This document shows, in pieces, positions 16,167-24,115 of a DNA stretch of 64,000 bases (positions are counted from its first letter, which is position 1; each line of letters starts with the position of its first letter). The notes below the pieces were generated by a model, which did not search any database, was not told the DNA's origin, and saw nothing but the letters and a program-made list of their open reading frames with translations. The position numbers and the translations under genes were made by a program. This DNA comes from a virus: IMG/VR virus record IMGVR_UViG_3300050821_002122, positions 124,001 through 188,000 of that record. One strand, written 5' to 3'.

Positions 16167-16974
16167 CTTTATCTCCTTTGCTGTTAGCTAGTGCATCTGC
16201 TTCTTTTTCGTAATCGATACCAAACTGACTGAAATATTCTTGACGAGTAAGTGGCTTGCCGTCGTCACCCACTGACTTGCAAATGAGACCTTGTTCTGCC
16301 AATCCTTGCGTGAATTTTGTTTTATCGGCACCTATGGTAGCGGAGGCAGAACGCAACATGTGGTGAACTACTGCGACTGCGCGTTTCTGATCTAGCTCAG
16401 TGGCGGCCGCTGCCATGCGATCAAGTTCATCAACCCACCACTGACCTTCTTGGAAATTGCTCAAAGGATCGATACCTTTGTCAAGCTGGTTCATAAGCTT
16501 GTCGTTGTGTTCTCGGATGACCTCCATGCGTCCAGCCTGGTGTGCTTCCTTAATCAAGTCTTCGATGTGCCTGCGCAGTGCCTTGAGTGCAGCTGAGCCT
16601 TTAGTACTTCCCAAAGAATGTAACCTAAGATAGTTAATACGGCGCACCAAGTCCTGCTCAAAGAAAGTTGGTGTGCCGGCCACATCAGATACAGCGGTAG
16701 CAAGATCATATGCCAGTTTCAAGGATGGGCTAGGCTTGCCTACGTTACCTGCTACATGATCTGTACAGGTGTAGATTACAAATCCTTGAGAGTTATCTAC
16801 AGTAACCTCACACCAGTCATCACCAGTAAGGTCTGCGGGTATAGTGTGCCCTTTGATATGACCATCATGACTATGAATTACTAGGCTCATGCCAACCATA
16901 CTATAGAATAGGCCTACTACTGAGGCCTCCGCATTGGTGAAGTACGTATATGTTGAGGCGTCGGTGTAGTTCAT
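16150..16974 (-). CDS. Hypothetical protein (274 aa)
   Basis: No family recognised. Residues 1-80 are beta-like and aromatic. Residues 100-215 are helical with many charged residues (ALKALRRHIEDLIKEAHQAGR). The last 60 residues contain a possible small winged-helix-like segment (TKFTQGLAEQGLI). The ATG overlaps the stop of the paralogue upstream. Confidence 0.85.
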   Translation of the reverse strand: MNYTDASTYTYFTNAEASVVGLFYSMVGMSLVIHSHDGHIKGHTIPADLTGDDWCEVTVDNSQGFVIYTCTDHVAGNVGKPSPSLKLAYDLATAVSDVAGTPTFFEQDLVRRINYLRLHSLGSTKGSAALKALRRHIEDLIKEAHQAGRMEVIREHNDKLMNQLDKGIDPLSNFQEGQWWVDELDRMAAAATELDQKRAVAVVHHMLRSASATIGADKTKFTQGLAEQGLICKSVGDDGKPLTRQEYFSQFGIDYEKEADALANSKGDKDEPAR

Positions 16975-17195
16975 GTTGGTACCTTAAAGACCAAGGTGTT
17001 TAACTGGCTGTTCACGTAGGCCAACAATTCAGATATTTGGGAGACCTCACAAGGTGTTTGAGGACCGCTAAACATACTTACGAACTTGTTATCAGCATTC
17101 AGTGTTACGGTTATGCTGACACCGGATTGGTCGTCGTAGAAGGCATGTACCATCTTTTGGTAGCCAAGATTCTTGGCGATGATTTTGATTGTCAT
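16971..17195 (-). CDS. Small paralogue C of a tandem triplet (74 aa)
   Basis: Third of three adjacent related genes. Shared features are an N-terminal M-x-I-x-I-I-A, an AFYDDQSG/AYFEDNP-type motif near residue 20, a variable middle and an ending N-x-L-V-F. It lacks the extended C-terminus of paralogue A. The function is unknown; the fold is probably a small alpha/beta domain of about 75 residues. Confidence 0.85.
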   Translation of the reverse strand: MTIKIIAKNLGYQKMVHAFYDDQSGVSITVTLNADNKFVSMFSGPQTPCEVSQISELLAYVNSQLNTLVFKVPT

Positions 17196-17196
17196 T

Positions 17197-17418
17197 TTAG
17201 TCCTCGAACACTAGGTTTTGAATTTTGTTATTGATTTCTGCCAGCAGTGTTGCCACCACATCCCCAGGTTGTGAACAAGAGATTTGCCGAATGGTGTAAT
17301 GCGCGTCATAAAATACGCGTATGTAGCACGCAGGATTATCCTCATAGGAGGCTGTTACCATCCGCGTGGAACCGTTGGAGCCTATTACAAGGCTTTGGGC
17401 AATGAGCTTGATATTCAT
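17197..17418 (-). CDS. Small paralogue B of a tandem triplet (73 aa)
   Basis: The start at 17418 is preferred to the GTG at 17427 because it gives the shared MNIKLIA beginning, forms ATGA with the stop of paralogue A and has GAGGAG 9 bases upstream. It shares SYEDNP and NLVFED motifs with its neighbours. The function is unknown. Confidence 0.85.
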   Translation of the reverse strand: MNIKLIAQSLVIGSNGSTRMVTASYEDNPACYIRVFYDAHYTIRQISCSQPGDVVATLLAEINNKIQNLVFED

Positions 17419-17657
17419 TCCAAGCACTCCTCAAAGACGATGTTGGGCAGCTCGCGGTGAATCTCATTCATCAAAGCAATGATGGTAGTCATCGATGCGA
17501 ACGGAGCATTGGGCATCGAGTACATACCACCCACTTCATTCGCATCATTGAACAGAACAGCAATCCTGTATTCTGGATTGTCCTCAAAGTAGGCGTAGGC
17601 CAACTTCGTGCCTAAGTTAGAGGGCTTGATATGCCGTGCAATAATTCGTATGGTCAT
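17415..17657 (-). CDS. Small paralogue A of a tandem triplet (80 aa)
   Basis: First of three adjacent related genes. It begins MTIRIIARH, contains AYFEDNPEYRIAV near residue 20-32 and ends PNIVFEECLE, the same plan as paralogues B and C. Tandem duplication followed by divergence is inferred. Confidence 0.85.
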   Translation of the reverse strand: MTIRIIARHIKPSNLGTKLAYAYFEDNPEYRIAVLFNDANEVGGMYSMPNAPFASMTTIIALMNEIHRELPNIVFEECLE

Positions 17658-18271
17658 TTTCCATACCTCTTCTTTGCTCCTAGCTTACCAGCAATGGCGG
17701 CTTCCTCTTTGGTGTAGCGATGAGCCGTTCCGTCGGCGTGTGCCTTCTTACCGCCCTGGGATGCTATCTCACGTTGACGCTCTGGACTGATAGCCGCGAA
17801 GCCTCGTGCGTTCAGGTCTTTCACGTAGACATCGCTGACCTGACCCTCATAGGGAGGTGCAGTATGCGAGAACTTGAAGTTCCAATTCTTGATGTACCAC
17901 TGTGCCGCCGAATGAGTGTCTAACGCTACATGCGTGAAACCCAGCCTACGGCAATACTGAATTGCTTTCGCAACCAATGCCTTACCAGTACCTTTGTTGC
18001 GATGTTCGGCGTCCACATGGACAGCATAAAGATGCGGCATCTGCAATAAGGGCAAATTCAAACGAGGCCAGTATGCTGGGTCTGGCTCGTATTCAATTAT
18101 AACCGATCCGATTACCACACCTTCTTCCTCTGCGATATACGCCCAGGGAATTGGGTTAGGTATTGGTCCATCTGGCAGAGCTGGAATCTGTGGTAAGAAG
18201 CCGGTGAAGTAATGCTTGGTGGCGTAGGCCAAATGGTCTTTCCTGTTGCGATCAAAGTTCACGATTTTCAT
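17654..18271 (-). CDS. GNAT acetyltransferase with C-terminal KGG motif
   Basis: A 205-residue protein. Residues about 50-140 form a GNAT N-acetyltransferase core, with the acetyl-CoA pyrophosphate loop HRNKGTGKALVAKAI and a following strand (HVALDTHSAAQWYIKNWNFK). The last 45 residues carry the KGG-type stress motif: GFAAISPERQREIASQGG, then HRYTKEEAAIAGKLG. KGG motifs occur in general-stress and con-10-like proteins; fusion to a GNAT is unusual. The acetylation target is unknown. It overlaps the next GNAT gene by ATGA. Confidence 0.85.
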   Translation of the reverse strand: MKIVNFDRNRKDHLAYATKHYFTGFLPQIPALPDGPIPNPIPWAYIAEEEGVVIGSVIIEYEPDPAYWPRLNLPLLQMPHLYAVHVDAEHRNKGTGKALVAKAIQYCRRLGFTHVALDTHSAAQWYIKNWNFKFSHTAPPYEGQVSDVYVKDLNARGFAAISPERQREIASQGGKKAHADGTAHRYTKEEAAIAGKLGAKKRYGK

Positions 18272-18906
18272 TTTGGTGTCCTCAGATATTCGTGGAGTAG
18301 TGCGCCAGTGCGCTCATCTATGTGCGTCCTGCCGCTCTTTACGAAGCCTGCTTTGGTAAAGACTTTGATGGAGGCCAAGTTTGCGTCATCGATGTAAGCA
18401 CGCCCGGTACGCAAAGCAAAGTGACGTATAACGAAAGCAGTTGCGATGCCTTGACCGCGGAATTCTTTGAGGACAAACAAGGGACCGATGCGATTGTGCC
18501 CACTGGAATCAGTGTAAGGCCAACACACTCCGACTGGAGTTTTACCCTCATGGTAGATGACGACTAGATTGGCATCTGTTTGATGTTCAACTGCACCGTT
18601 CAAGAATGCCTCACGCATAGCGTAGTCAATAATACGATTTACCTGAAGGTCGCGAGGGTCTATGATGAAAGACAATAGGTCCCTACTGTGTACAGACCAA
18701 AGTACTTCCTTGGTCTCGTCGATGAGCATCATATGCCCACGATTCACGAGGTACAACTTGCCTTCCACTGGCGGTCGGGTCAACATCGAAATGTGACCTT
18801 TGATATTAACCGACTTTTCTAGCTGATAGGTTTCGTCACCTACCACTACGGTAGAACCTACGGGTATCATATAGGCGGGTATCATTACCTTCATGTCAAT
18901 ATGCAT
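18268..18906 (-). CDS. GNAT-family acetyltransferase
   Basis: A 212-residue protein. The N-terminal half (1-100) is unique and strand-rich. The C-terminal half (about 105-212) is a GNAT domain with the coenzyme A loop EFRGQGIATAFV, followed by ASIKVFTKAGF as in typical motif B. The ATG at 18906 has AGGAGA upstream and is the first gene of the leftward operon, 28 bases from an AGTAAATA box. Such phage GNATs can modify host proteins, but the substrate cannot be read from sequence. Confidence 0.85.
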   Translation of the reverse strand: MHIDMKVMIPAYMIPVGSTVVVGDETYQLEKSVNIKGHISMLTRPPVEGKLYLVNRGHMMLIDETKEVLWSVHSRDLLSFIIDPRDLQVNRIIDYAMREAFLNGAVEHQTDANLVVIYHEGKTPVGVCWPYTDSSGHNRIGPLFVLKEFRGQGIATAFVIRHFALRTGRAYIDDANLASIKVFTKAGFVKSGRTHIDERTGALLHEYLRTPK

Positions 18907-18934
18907 TTCGTTCTCCTGTTGTTCACTTACTGCA

Positions 18935-18942
18935 TATTTACT
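18935..18942 (-). promoter_or_regulatory. AGTAAATA box for the leftward operon
   Basis: A minus-strand AGTAAATA in the gene-free divergent region, 28 bases before the ATG at 18906. Confidence 0.5.
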
Positions 18943-18986
18943 AGACCAGGATTCTGATTAACAGAAGAATAAATACAGAAGAATGC

Positions 18987-18995
18987 TGTCAGACA
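18987..18995. repeat. TGTCAGACA dyad, copy 1
   Basis: A 4+4 inverted repeat with one central base, in the context TGCTGTCAGACAAT. It is a likely protein-binding site, repeated 58 bases away. Confidence 0.45.
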
Positions 18996-19044
18996 ATAGA
19001 CAAAAGAATGCTTAGAAGAATACTATTATGTTTTGAAAGAGTGT

Positions 19045-19053
19045 TGTCAGACA
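19045..19053. repeat. TGTCAGACA dyad, copy 2
   Basis: Second copy, extended to the 11-base dyad TTGTCAGACAA (19044-19054). The context TGTTGTCAGACAAT matches copy 1 over 14 bases with one mismatch. Confidence 0.45.
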
Positions 19054-19063
19054 ATGGCATCAC

Positions 19064-19071
19064 AGTAAATA
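19064..19071 (+). promoter_or_regulatory. AGTAAATA box for the rightward block
   Basis: A plus-strand AGTAAATA 10 bases after the second TGTCAGACA dyad and 77 bases before the first rightward gene. Confidence 0.45.
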
Positions 19072-19148
19072 TGTACTGATCCGATCAAGACTAAGGTGCG
19101 CTACATGTTAGTCCCAACTACTGATGAGCTTAATACATAAGGTAACCT

Positions 19149-20357
19149 ATGAAATACGAGTACACCATGCTGGACGGAATAAAGATGGGTCTAAATATAC
19201 AAGACAATGGCATAGCTTTGGACAAGGAGGAATTGGAGGTCTTGAGAAGGATATTCAAGAAAATGAAAGCAGTGTATTACGAACAGAACAAGGAGTATGT
19301 GATATCAAAGCCAGGCAATACGTCTAGCATACGTATAGGACTACGGCAGCACCATTCAAACGGAGACCATTGGTACCTAAATATAGATGGTAATCCAATG
19401 AATCACTTCAAAGAACAGAACGTATATGGGTACGCAGACGCAGGTCGTCAGATACGTAATACGTTTAAAGCATGCATATTGTGGTTATCAAAGCGCAGTA
19501 AAGTGGTGATAAATGAAAGCCTATATGGAAAGATAGAGAAAGGTGAGATAAACATCCACAGTTTGGAATTCGCTTCTTATACCAAGAAATTGGACTGTGA
19601 TATAGATCAATTGATTAATTCGTGGCAGGCAATGTATCGATTGGCAAACTGGACAGTAGACGGTAAGACCGAAAGCTTGGATAGGATGCTTGGTATATCT
19701 ACGCGCATTGATTCAGAGGAGTATGCCAGCTCGTTTGCCTTAGCCACTATAGAGAAATACCAAAGCAGGGTGTATCGCGTGGTGGGTCTACGCCTATACA
19801 GAAAGGACGTAGAGATAGAAGAGACCAAGACCGAAGTATCTGCTGAGATATTGGCCGACGTACGCCAACGCCTGCGGGTTGACATAGAATTCGGGTCACG
19901 CTGGCTGCACCGTAAGAAGATAAAGACGGTAAAGGAACTGGAAACATTCGTTGGCATAAATTACGATGGGGATTGGGCCAAGTTCGTTAGAACCGAGTTG
20001 AATGACCTGATTGAAAAAGCATGCTTGCGCTACATGTGGACGTTTCCGAATATATTCACTTTGTCGGAGAAAGCCAAAATACCACCTCAGTGGTTCGGGG
20101 GTGTGGTAGATGCCGAAGTCAGGCAATGGGCGCTTCAGCGCGGGATAAATCCAGATATCAGTTATAAGGCTCATGTGTCAATGGTGTGGGCACGCTTGAG
20201 TGAGCAACCTGGCTACGATAAATTGAAAGCATTGGAGTCGCCGAAAGCCTACGCTAAATCTGCTCTGAGGGCTTACAAGCAAATGGACAAACTCAAGAAT
20301 AATCAAGCACTTGCTGTAGCAGGGTTGACCTTTGATAGAAAAGAGGTGGCCCTATGA
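19149..20357 (+). CDS. Replication-initiator-like protein related to filamentous phage gpII/gpX family
   Basis: A 402-residue protein. The segment WYLNIDGNPMNHFKEQNVYG (about 75-95) parallels the EIKASPAKVLQGHNVFG region of filamentous-phage gene II proteins. It is followed by an IHSLEFASY strand, a long linker and RLRVDIEFGSRWL (about 240), which parallels the RFEARIKTRYLK segment. Family members nick and rejoin DNA to start rolling-circle replication. I cannot identify the catalytic Tyr with confidence. The gene is the first rightward one beside a dyad-bearing intergenic region, which fits an initiator next to its origin. The assignment is from pattern memory, without a search. Confidence 0.55.
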   Translation: MKYEYTMLDGIKMGLNIQDNGIALDKEELEVLRRIFKKMKAVYYEQNKEYVISKPGNTSSIRIGLRQHHSNGDHWYLNIDGNPMNHFKEQNVYGYADAGRQIRNTFKACILWLSKRSKVVINESLYGKIEKGEINIHSLEFASYTKKLDCDIDQLINSWQAMYRLANWTVDGKTESLDRMLGISTRIDSEEYASSFALATIEKYQSRVYRVVGLRLYRKDVEIEETKTEVSAEILADVRQRLRVDIEFGSRWLHRKKIKTVKELETFVGINYDGDWAKFVRTELNDLIEKACLRYMWTFPNIFTLSEKAKIPPQWFGGVVDAEVRQWALQRGINPDISYKAHVSMVWARLSEQPGYDKLKALESPKAYAKSALRAYKQMDKLKNNQALAVAGLTFDRKEVAL

Positions 20358-20866
20358 AAACCTCAGTAGTAGGCTTGGGCTACTCGCGAACACAGGGTTA
20401 CTTTGAGGCCACCGAAGGGTTGAAGGGAATGCGTCTCAAAATACCAGTGGACGCAAAACGAGGCACATTAGCGTTGGTGTATTTTACACGCATCTTCAAA
20501 GGGCCGCCAGTAACAACACATATACTAAGTGGAAATGTCCAATGGCGTTGTGAGTTCAAGGGTACAGAATTCTGGTTCGACGTTTATCATATGTGGTTAA
20601 AGGCCCGTAACGCTGCTGATGTAGAGCAAGCACTTCATGAACTTGAAATCTTACCCAAGATTCAAAAAGTATTCAAACGAGAGATGGTTGAGTGGCAAAC
20701 ACTTTGCGATTACATGCCGCGTAGTAGGCCTGACATTGCTATAGTTCAGGCCGCATTATTCAACCAGAATCCAGTTGAGGTACTGCGTGGCGACGCGAAA
20801 GTAAATAGAGCAAAGATAGAAAAATTCTTGGACTACATAAGTCCTGTTATAGACAACCTTCTCTAG
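20354..20866 (+). CDS. Hypothetical protein (170 aa)
   Basis: No family recognised. The first 80 residues are beta-rich and basic (MRLKIPVDAKRGTLALVYF); the rest is helical. It overlaps the gpII-like gene by ATGA, so it may serve in the same process. Confidence 0.85.
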   Translation: MKTSVVGLGYSRTQGYFEATEGLKGMRLKIPVDAKRGTLALVYFTRIFKGPPVTTHILSGNVQWRCEFKGTEFWFDVYHMWLKARNAADVEQALHELEILPKIQKVFKREMVEWQTLCDYMPRSRPDIAIVQAALFNQNPVEVLRGDAKVNRAKIEKFLDYISPVIDNLL

Positions 20867-20875
20867 GAGATAGAC

Positions 20876-21196
20876 ATGTGTGAATTAAGTCCAGAAGTAT
20901 TGAAGCACAACGCCATCAGCCAGTATATTGCCCTATCGTGGCCGACCGAAGGTATCATGTCATACCCAGATGAATTGGGTAGCTTAGGTGGTGTTACGAC
21001 TCGCACGGTATCACCGTTGGGTGTGGAACCCCATCATATTACCGTCGATGGTTACTACGAGCCAGAGTCCATAGATGTTGATGACGCCGTTGCCACAATG
21101 GTAAGATGCTCGCCGTGGCCGATGAAGGTAGTGTATCTGGATGTCATCAAGACCGGTACCCACATTTGGTTTGAACTTCTAGTGGTGGTAAAATGA
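20876..21196 (+). CDS. Hypothetical protein (106 aa)
   Basis: No family recognised. Preceded by a TAGGAGATAGAC ribosome site. The C-terminal half is strand-rich (MKVVYLDVIKTGTHIWFELLVVV). It overlaps the next gene by ATGA. Confidence 0.85.
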   Translation: MCELSPEVLKHNAISQYIALSWPTEGIMSYPDELGSLGGVTTRTVSPLGVEPHHITVDGYYEPESIDVDDAVATMVRCSPWPMKVVYLDVIKTGTHIWFELLVVVK

Positions 21197-21582
21197 CATA
21201 CCATAAATTAATTGATGGGCAACTGGTAGCAGCGGAAGATGGTGATTGGGTACCTCGTCTAACCTACGACGCACTGACGAAACAATTCATCGAGTACCTG
21301 AGCGCTCAGTTGGAAAAACTCAAGTTAGATCATCTGGGCAACCTAGCCATAAAAGAAGCTGACAGGTTGTGGGCAATAGAGAACGAAACACCCGTGCAAC
21401 GGGGAATCAGAGAAGGTGCCGAAGCCCAAGCTCGCGCACAAGAAGAGGTAATTGCTAAAATGGAGTTGCCTGAGAATATACGTGTCTTGCTTGAGAAGCC
21501 AGTAAAAGATAGCGCAGAATTCGATAAGCTGGTGCAAGAAACTCTTGCAATGCGTCGTAAATTTACCGTGGTGATGAGGTAA
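21193..21582 (+). CDS. Hypothetical helical protein (129 aa)
   Basis: No family recognised. After a short N-terminal segment that looks like a tail-fibre-style ID-GQLV motif, the protein is almost wholly helical and charged (FIEYLSAQLEKLKLDHLGNLAIKEADRL, then REGAEAQARAQEEVIAKM). A coiled coil is likely. Confidence 0.85.
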   Translation: MTYHKLIDGQLVAAEDGDWVPRLTYDALTKQFIEYLSAQLEKLKLDHLGNLAIKEADRLWAIENETPVQRGIREGAEAQARAQEEVIAKMELPENIRVLLEKPVKDSAEFDKLVQETLAMRRKFTVVMR

Positions 21583-21584
21583 TC

Positions 21585-21965
21585 ATGAAAGCCATGACAG
21601 CAAACCAAAGAGTCAGCAAGCAACGTGCGTTGCGGAAGAGATTGGGGTGGTATGAAGTGCGTGTGTGGGTACCTACCAAAGAGGATGCAACGAGCATCCA
21701 AGCACTAGCCCAGAAGATGCGGGAAGTCAGTGACGAACATAAGGGCATCGATCTACATGAAGCTTGCTTGGAGGCATGCGAAAGCCACCTACAAGGTGTG
21801 GTAATAAAGTTGGGGTCTTACCAACTGAAGGAGGTAATCAAGTACTGGCGATCCTATTACACTGCTGGTGGTCGTTTGCTTTGGGTGGATGGCCTGAATC
21901 ATCACCTGACCTCTGTCGAACGTGCAATACTTCTTGGAGTTGACAATGAAAATCAAACTAGCTGA
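21585..21965 (+). CDS. Hypothetical protein (126 aa)
   Basis: No family recognised. The N-terminus (TANQRVSKQRALRKRLGWYE, then VRVWVPTKEDATSIQALA) resembles small phage regulators whose strand-helix-helix unit is ribbon-helix-helix-like. The remainder is helical. DNA binding is possible but not demonstrated. Confidence 0.8.
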   Translation: MKAMTANQRVSKQRALRKRLGWYEVRVWVPTKEDATSIQALAQKMREVSDEHKGIDLHEACLEACESHLQGVVIKLGSYQLKEVIKYWRSYYTAGGRLLWVDGLNHHLTSVERAILLGVDNENQTS

Positions 21966-22131
21966 CGACCACGGCTTCGGTATCCTTACTCCAGAGATGA
22001 GTGCAATTATTGATAGAGAGGTACAAACCTTAACTGAGTTCTTATTCTGGACGCATGACTTCCCAGAACCGGTAGTCATTCGAGCCTTCGATACCGACAC
22101 GATCTATATCGATCATCCATGGGCCTACTAA
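21946..22131 (+). CDS. Small hypothetical protein (61 aa)
   Basis: No family recognised. The start at 21946 (MKIKLADDHG) has GGAG 8 bases upstream and overlaps the previous gene by 20 bases; an earlier in-frame ATG at 21922 lies deeper in that gene and lacks a site. It is acidic, with a strand-like C-terminus. Confidence 0.75.
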   Translation: MKIKLADDHGFGILTPEMSAIIDREVQTLTEFLFWTHDFPEPVVIRAFDTDTIYIDHPWAY

Positions 22132-22132
22132 C

Positions 22133-22729
22133 ATGAAAACCAGACCAACTAATGACCCCACTGAGGTGGAGGTCGAAATCATTGCTGGTGGGTGGGTCAG
22201 CTACAAGCGTGGCCTGCGGGCGATCATCGAGGAGACCAAACGACGCCACCATATTACATGCAGAGGTTATGGTACACCAATACGCCATCTGATTGGTCTA
22301 CGTCACGAGACTATCACCCGCAGTGTACCTGGTACTCCACTGGTTGCAACTCAGTTGTTGGTAATCGCGTTAGCAGGTTCGCGAATCTCAATCCGCGAAA
22401 TGTACGAGCTGAACTTGGAAGACCCAGAGATCAGAGAGGTCACCAACGATCTCAGCCTACAGATACAAGGCAAAGCAGTACATGTGATCCGCCACATGGA
22501 AGTAGAGGCTGTATTCGATCTGGCTACACCAGCCGACAACTTTATCGAAGTATGTGCCTATGCCTCCAAGCAGCGTCGGACACAAGCGATGGGAGACCTT
22601 GGTATAACTCATCCTGTTTTGGGTCACGCTCGCGGCAAACCTCAGGTACCAGCGTCGTGGATTATCAAGGCACATCTTTATACCGGAATACCAATCGCTC
22701 AACTTACGGAGATGGGAACATGCAAATAG
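22133..22729 (+). CDS. HTH-like paralogue 1 (198 aa)
   Basis: One of a tandem pair with the gene at 22720. Both have an N-terminal strand region ending Y/Q-RGL/V-x-AIIE, a middle unit like LLVIALAGSRISIREMYELNL and a C-terminal unit like WIIKAHLYTGIPIAQL. The two units within each protein resemble each other and have helix-turn-helix spacing. DNA binding is inferred from this pattern. Confidence 0.85.
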   Translation: MKTRPTNDPTEVEVEIIAGGWVSYKRGLRAIIEETKRRHHITCRGYGTPIRHLIGLRHETITRSVPGTPLVATQLLVIALAGSRISIREMYELNLEDPEIREVTNDLSLQIQGKAVHVIRHMEVEAVFDLATPADNFIEVCAYASKQRRTQAMGDLGITHPVLGHARGKPQVPASWIIKAHLYTGIPIAQLTEMGTCK

Positions 22730-23307
22730 AGAACATCGATGGCAGGCTGATTAAAGTTGTACTAGATGACAAAACCATGGTGGTTCAACGTGGTGTGTTG
22801 GCAATAATTGAGGTAGTGAAGCATCAAAGAAAAATCAAACGCAGTGGTTACTGCAAAGCTGTAAAACCTTTAGTCGGCATGACATCGGAGGTAGTGAGTC
22901 GGTGCCGGACCCAGAACAAGAATATGGCTGCATCCCAAATCCTGAAGGTACACCGCTTGAGTGGTCTACCGATTGCCGACATCTACGCGCTGGACCTACA
23001 AGAGTGCAACCCAATAGCACTACAAGAAGATGTTGTCGAACGCGTACCTGATGCAGTATGCGGTTACTGGCTAACCGTAAATGATGGTCCCGCTAACTAT
23101 CACCGTGACCATGTTGACGCCTTCTTAGGCGCGCTGACCACAGTATGTCAAGAACCGAAGCACATAATAATGGGCGAATTGGACCTCTCGATTTACCGAG
23201 TGAGTCAACAGCGTCGGTTGTCCAACATACCCGCACCGTGGATTTTGAAAGCCCACCTGTACACAGGCCTGAAACTAAGCGAGTTATCGAAATTGGAGGC
23301 ATTATGA
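22720..23307 (+). CDS. HTH-like paralogue 2 (195 aa)
   Basis: The start at 22720 is chosen because GGAG lies 7 bases upstream and it overlaps the previous stop; the frame is open further upstream but only as a shadow of paralogue 1. It contains ILKVHRLSGLPIADIYALDL (about residue 70) and WILKAHLYTGLKLSELSKL at the C-terminus, an internal duplication shared with paralogue 1. Confidence 0.85.
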   Translation: MQIENIDGRLIKVVLDDKTMVVQRGVLAIIEVVKHQRKIKRSGYCKAVKPLVGMTSEVVSRCRTQNKNMAASQILKVHRLSGLPIADIYALDLQECNPIALQEDVVERVPDAVCGYWLTVNDGPANYHRDHVDAFLGALTTVCQEPKHIIMGELDLSIYRVSQQRRLSNIPAPWILKAHLYTGLKLSELSKLEAL

Positions 23308-23648
23308 GCGACGAGAAACTGAGGCAGCAAATTACCAATATGGCCAACGATGAGTATATCTCGGATGCCAAGTTTTTGTCTGTCGTTGAGGACCTGATCG
23401 TAGATCGCCGCACTGAGTTGAACCGAGTTGCGCGAGTGGAGGCGGCCACTACTCGGGTAATTGAGGCTTTCAAGGCAGCTGGTATACCAGTCAACTCTGA
23501 ACCACTGTCCCAAGATGAACGAGCAGCTGCCTTGAAGGTAGTGTATGACACAGTACGCGGTGTAACCTACGCATCGCTTGGCAGTGTTCGTAATGAAGTC
23601 TACACTGTTGGCATGGCGATCGCTTTGATTCAGGAGTTGGCCAAATGA
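23304..23648 (+). CDS. Hypothetical helical protein (114 aa)
   Basis: No family recognised. It starts at the ATG overlapping the previous TGA (ATGA), with TTGGAGG upstream. The protein is almost all helical with regular Ala and charged residues (RVEAATTRVIEAFKAAGIPV). Confidence 0.85.
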   Translation: MSDEKLRQQITNMANDEYISDAKFLSVVEDLIVDRRTELNRVARVEAATTRVIEAFKAAGIPVNSEPLSQDERAAALKVVYDTVRGVTYASLGSVRNEVYTVGMAIALIQELAK

Positions 23649-24115
23649 ATTTAGCCTACATACTAGGTGCAGTCAGTTACGGGCGGACTGACATTATGCC
23701 TCATCTTACCTTCGTGCGGTTGGCGCCAGGTCGCGTGCCACAAACGCACATCAACGATGATATGAGAATACCAGAACTCGATTTAGTGGTGCGTTTGCAT
23801 AGCAACGTTACCGACGACGAAGCAATCGGTTACCTGTTGCAGGCAGAAATGGAATTCTACAAGCAGTTATTTGAACCAACCGCAGAACCAGACGTCTACA
23901 ACATTCACCATGGTACGGTTCACTATCGGGAGAATTTCTGGACCTACGAAAAAGATGAACGCCCGTCGGCGCTGCGGCCCCATATGTTTGTGGCACAAGT
24001 GAGTTACCACATGATGCAGCGCCTACCAGGTGTAGTAAATAACATTCAGATAAAGACCATGATCTCGAAGACCGAGTTCCGGACCTACATTAACGGATTA
24101 CAGAAGGGCTTGTGA
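23645..24115 (+). CDS. Hypothetical protein (156 aa)
   Basis: No family recognised. Mixed alpha/beta; several His and Tyr residues cluster at 85-95 (YNIHHGTVHYRENFWTY). It overlaps its upstream neighbour by ATGA and abuts the nuclease gene directly. Confidence 0.85.
   Translation: MNLAYILGAVSYGRTDIMPHLTFVRLAPGRVPQTHINDDMRIPELDLVVRLHSNVTDDEAIGYLLQAEMEFYKQLFEPTAEPDVYNIHHGTVHYRENFWTYEKDERPSALRPHMFVAQVSYHMMQRLPGVVNNIQIKTMISKTEFRTYINGLQKGL

Larger units (their letters stand above)
18907..19148. promoter_or_regulatory. Divergent control region between leftward and rightward gene blocks
   Basis: A 242-base region with no gene. It holds an outward-facing AGTAAATA box on each strand (18935-18942 minus, 19064-19071 plus), two copies of the dyad TGTCAGACA 58 bases apart (18987-18995 and 19045-19053), and repeated AGAAGAAT tracts. 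The strand switch, the repeated dyads and the adjacent gpII-like gene make it a candidate control region or replication origin. Confidence 0.55.

Noticed and set aside
18907-19148. Phage attachment site or lysogeny module
   Set aside because: No integrase, excisionase or CI/Cro pair lies nearby. The single XRE regulator is 7 kb away inside an operon.
22192-22719. Long open upstream extension of the 22720 gene
   Set aside because: The extension is an out-of-frame reading of paralogue 1. The ATG at 22720 has a ribosome site, overlaps the previous stop and aligns with the start of paralogue 1.
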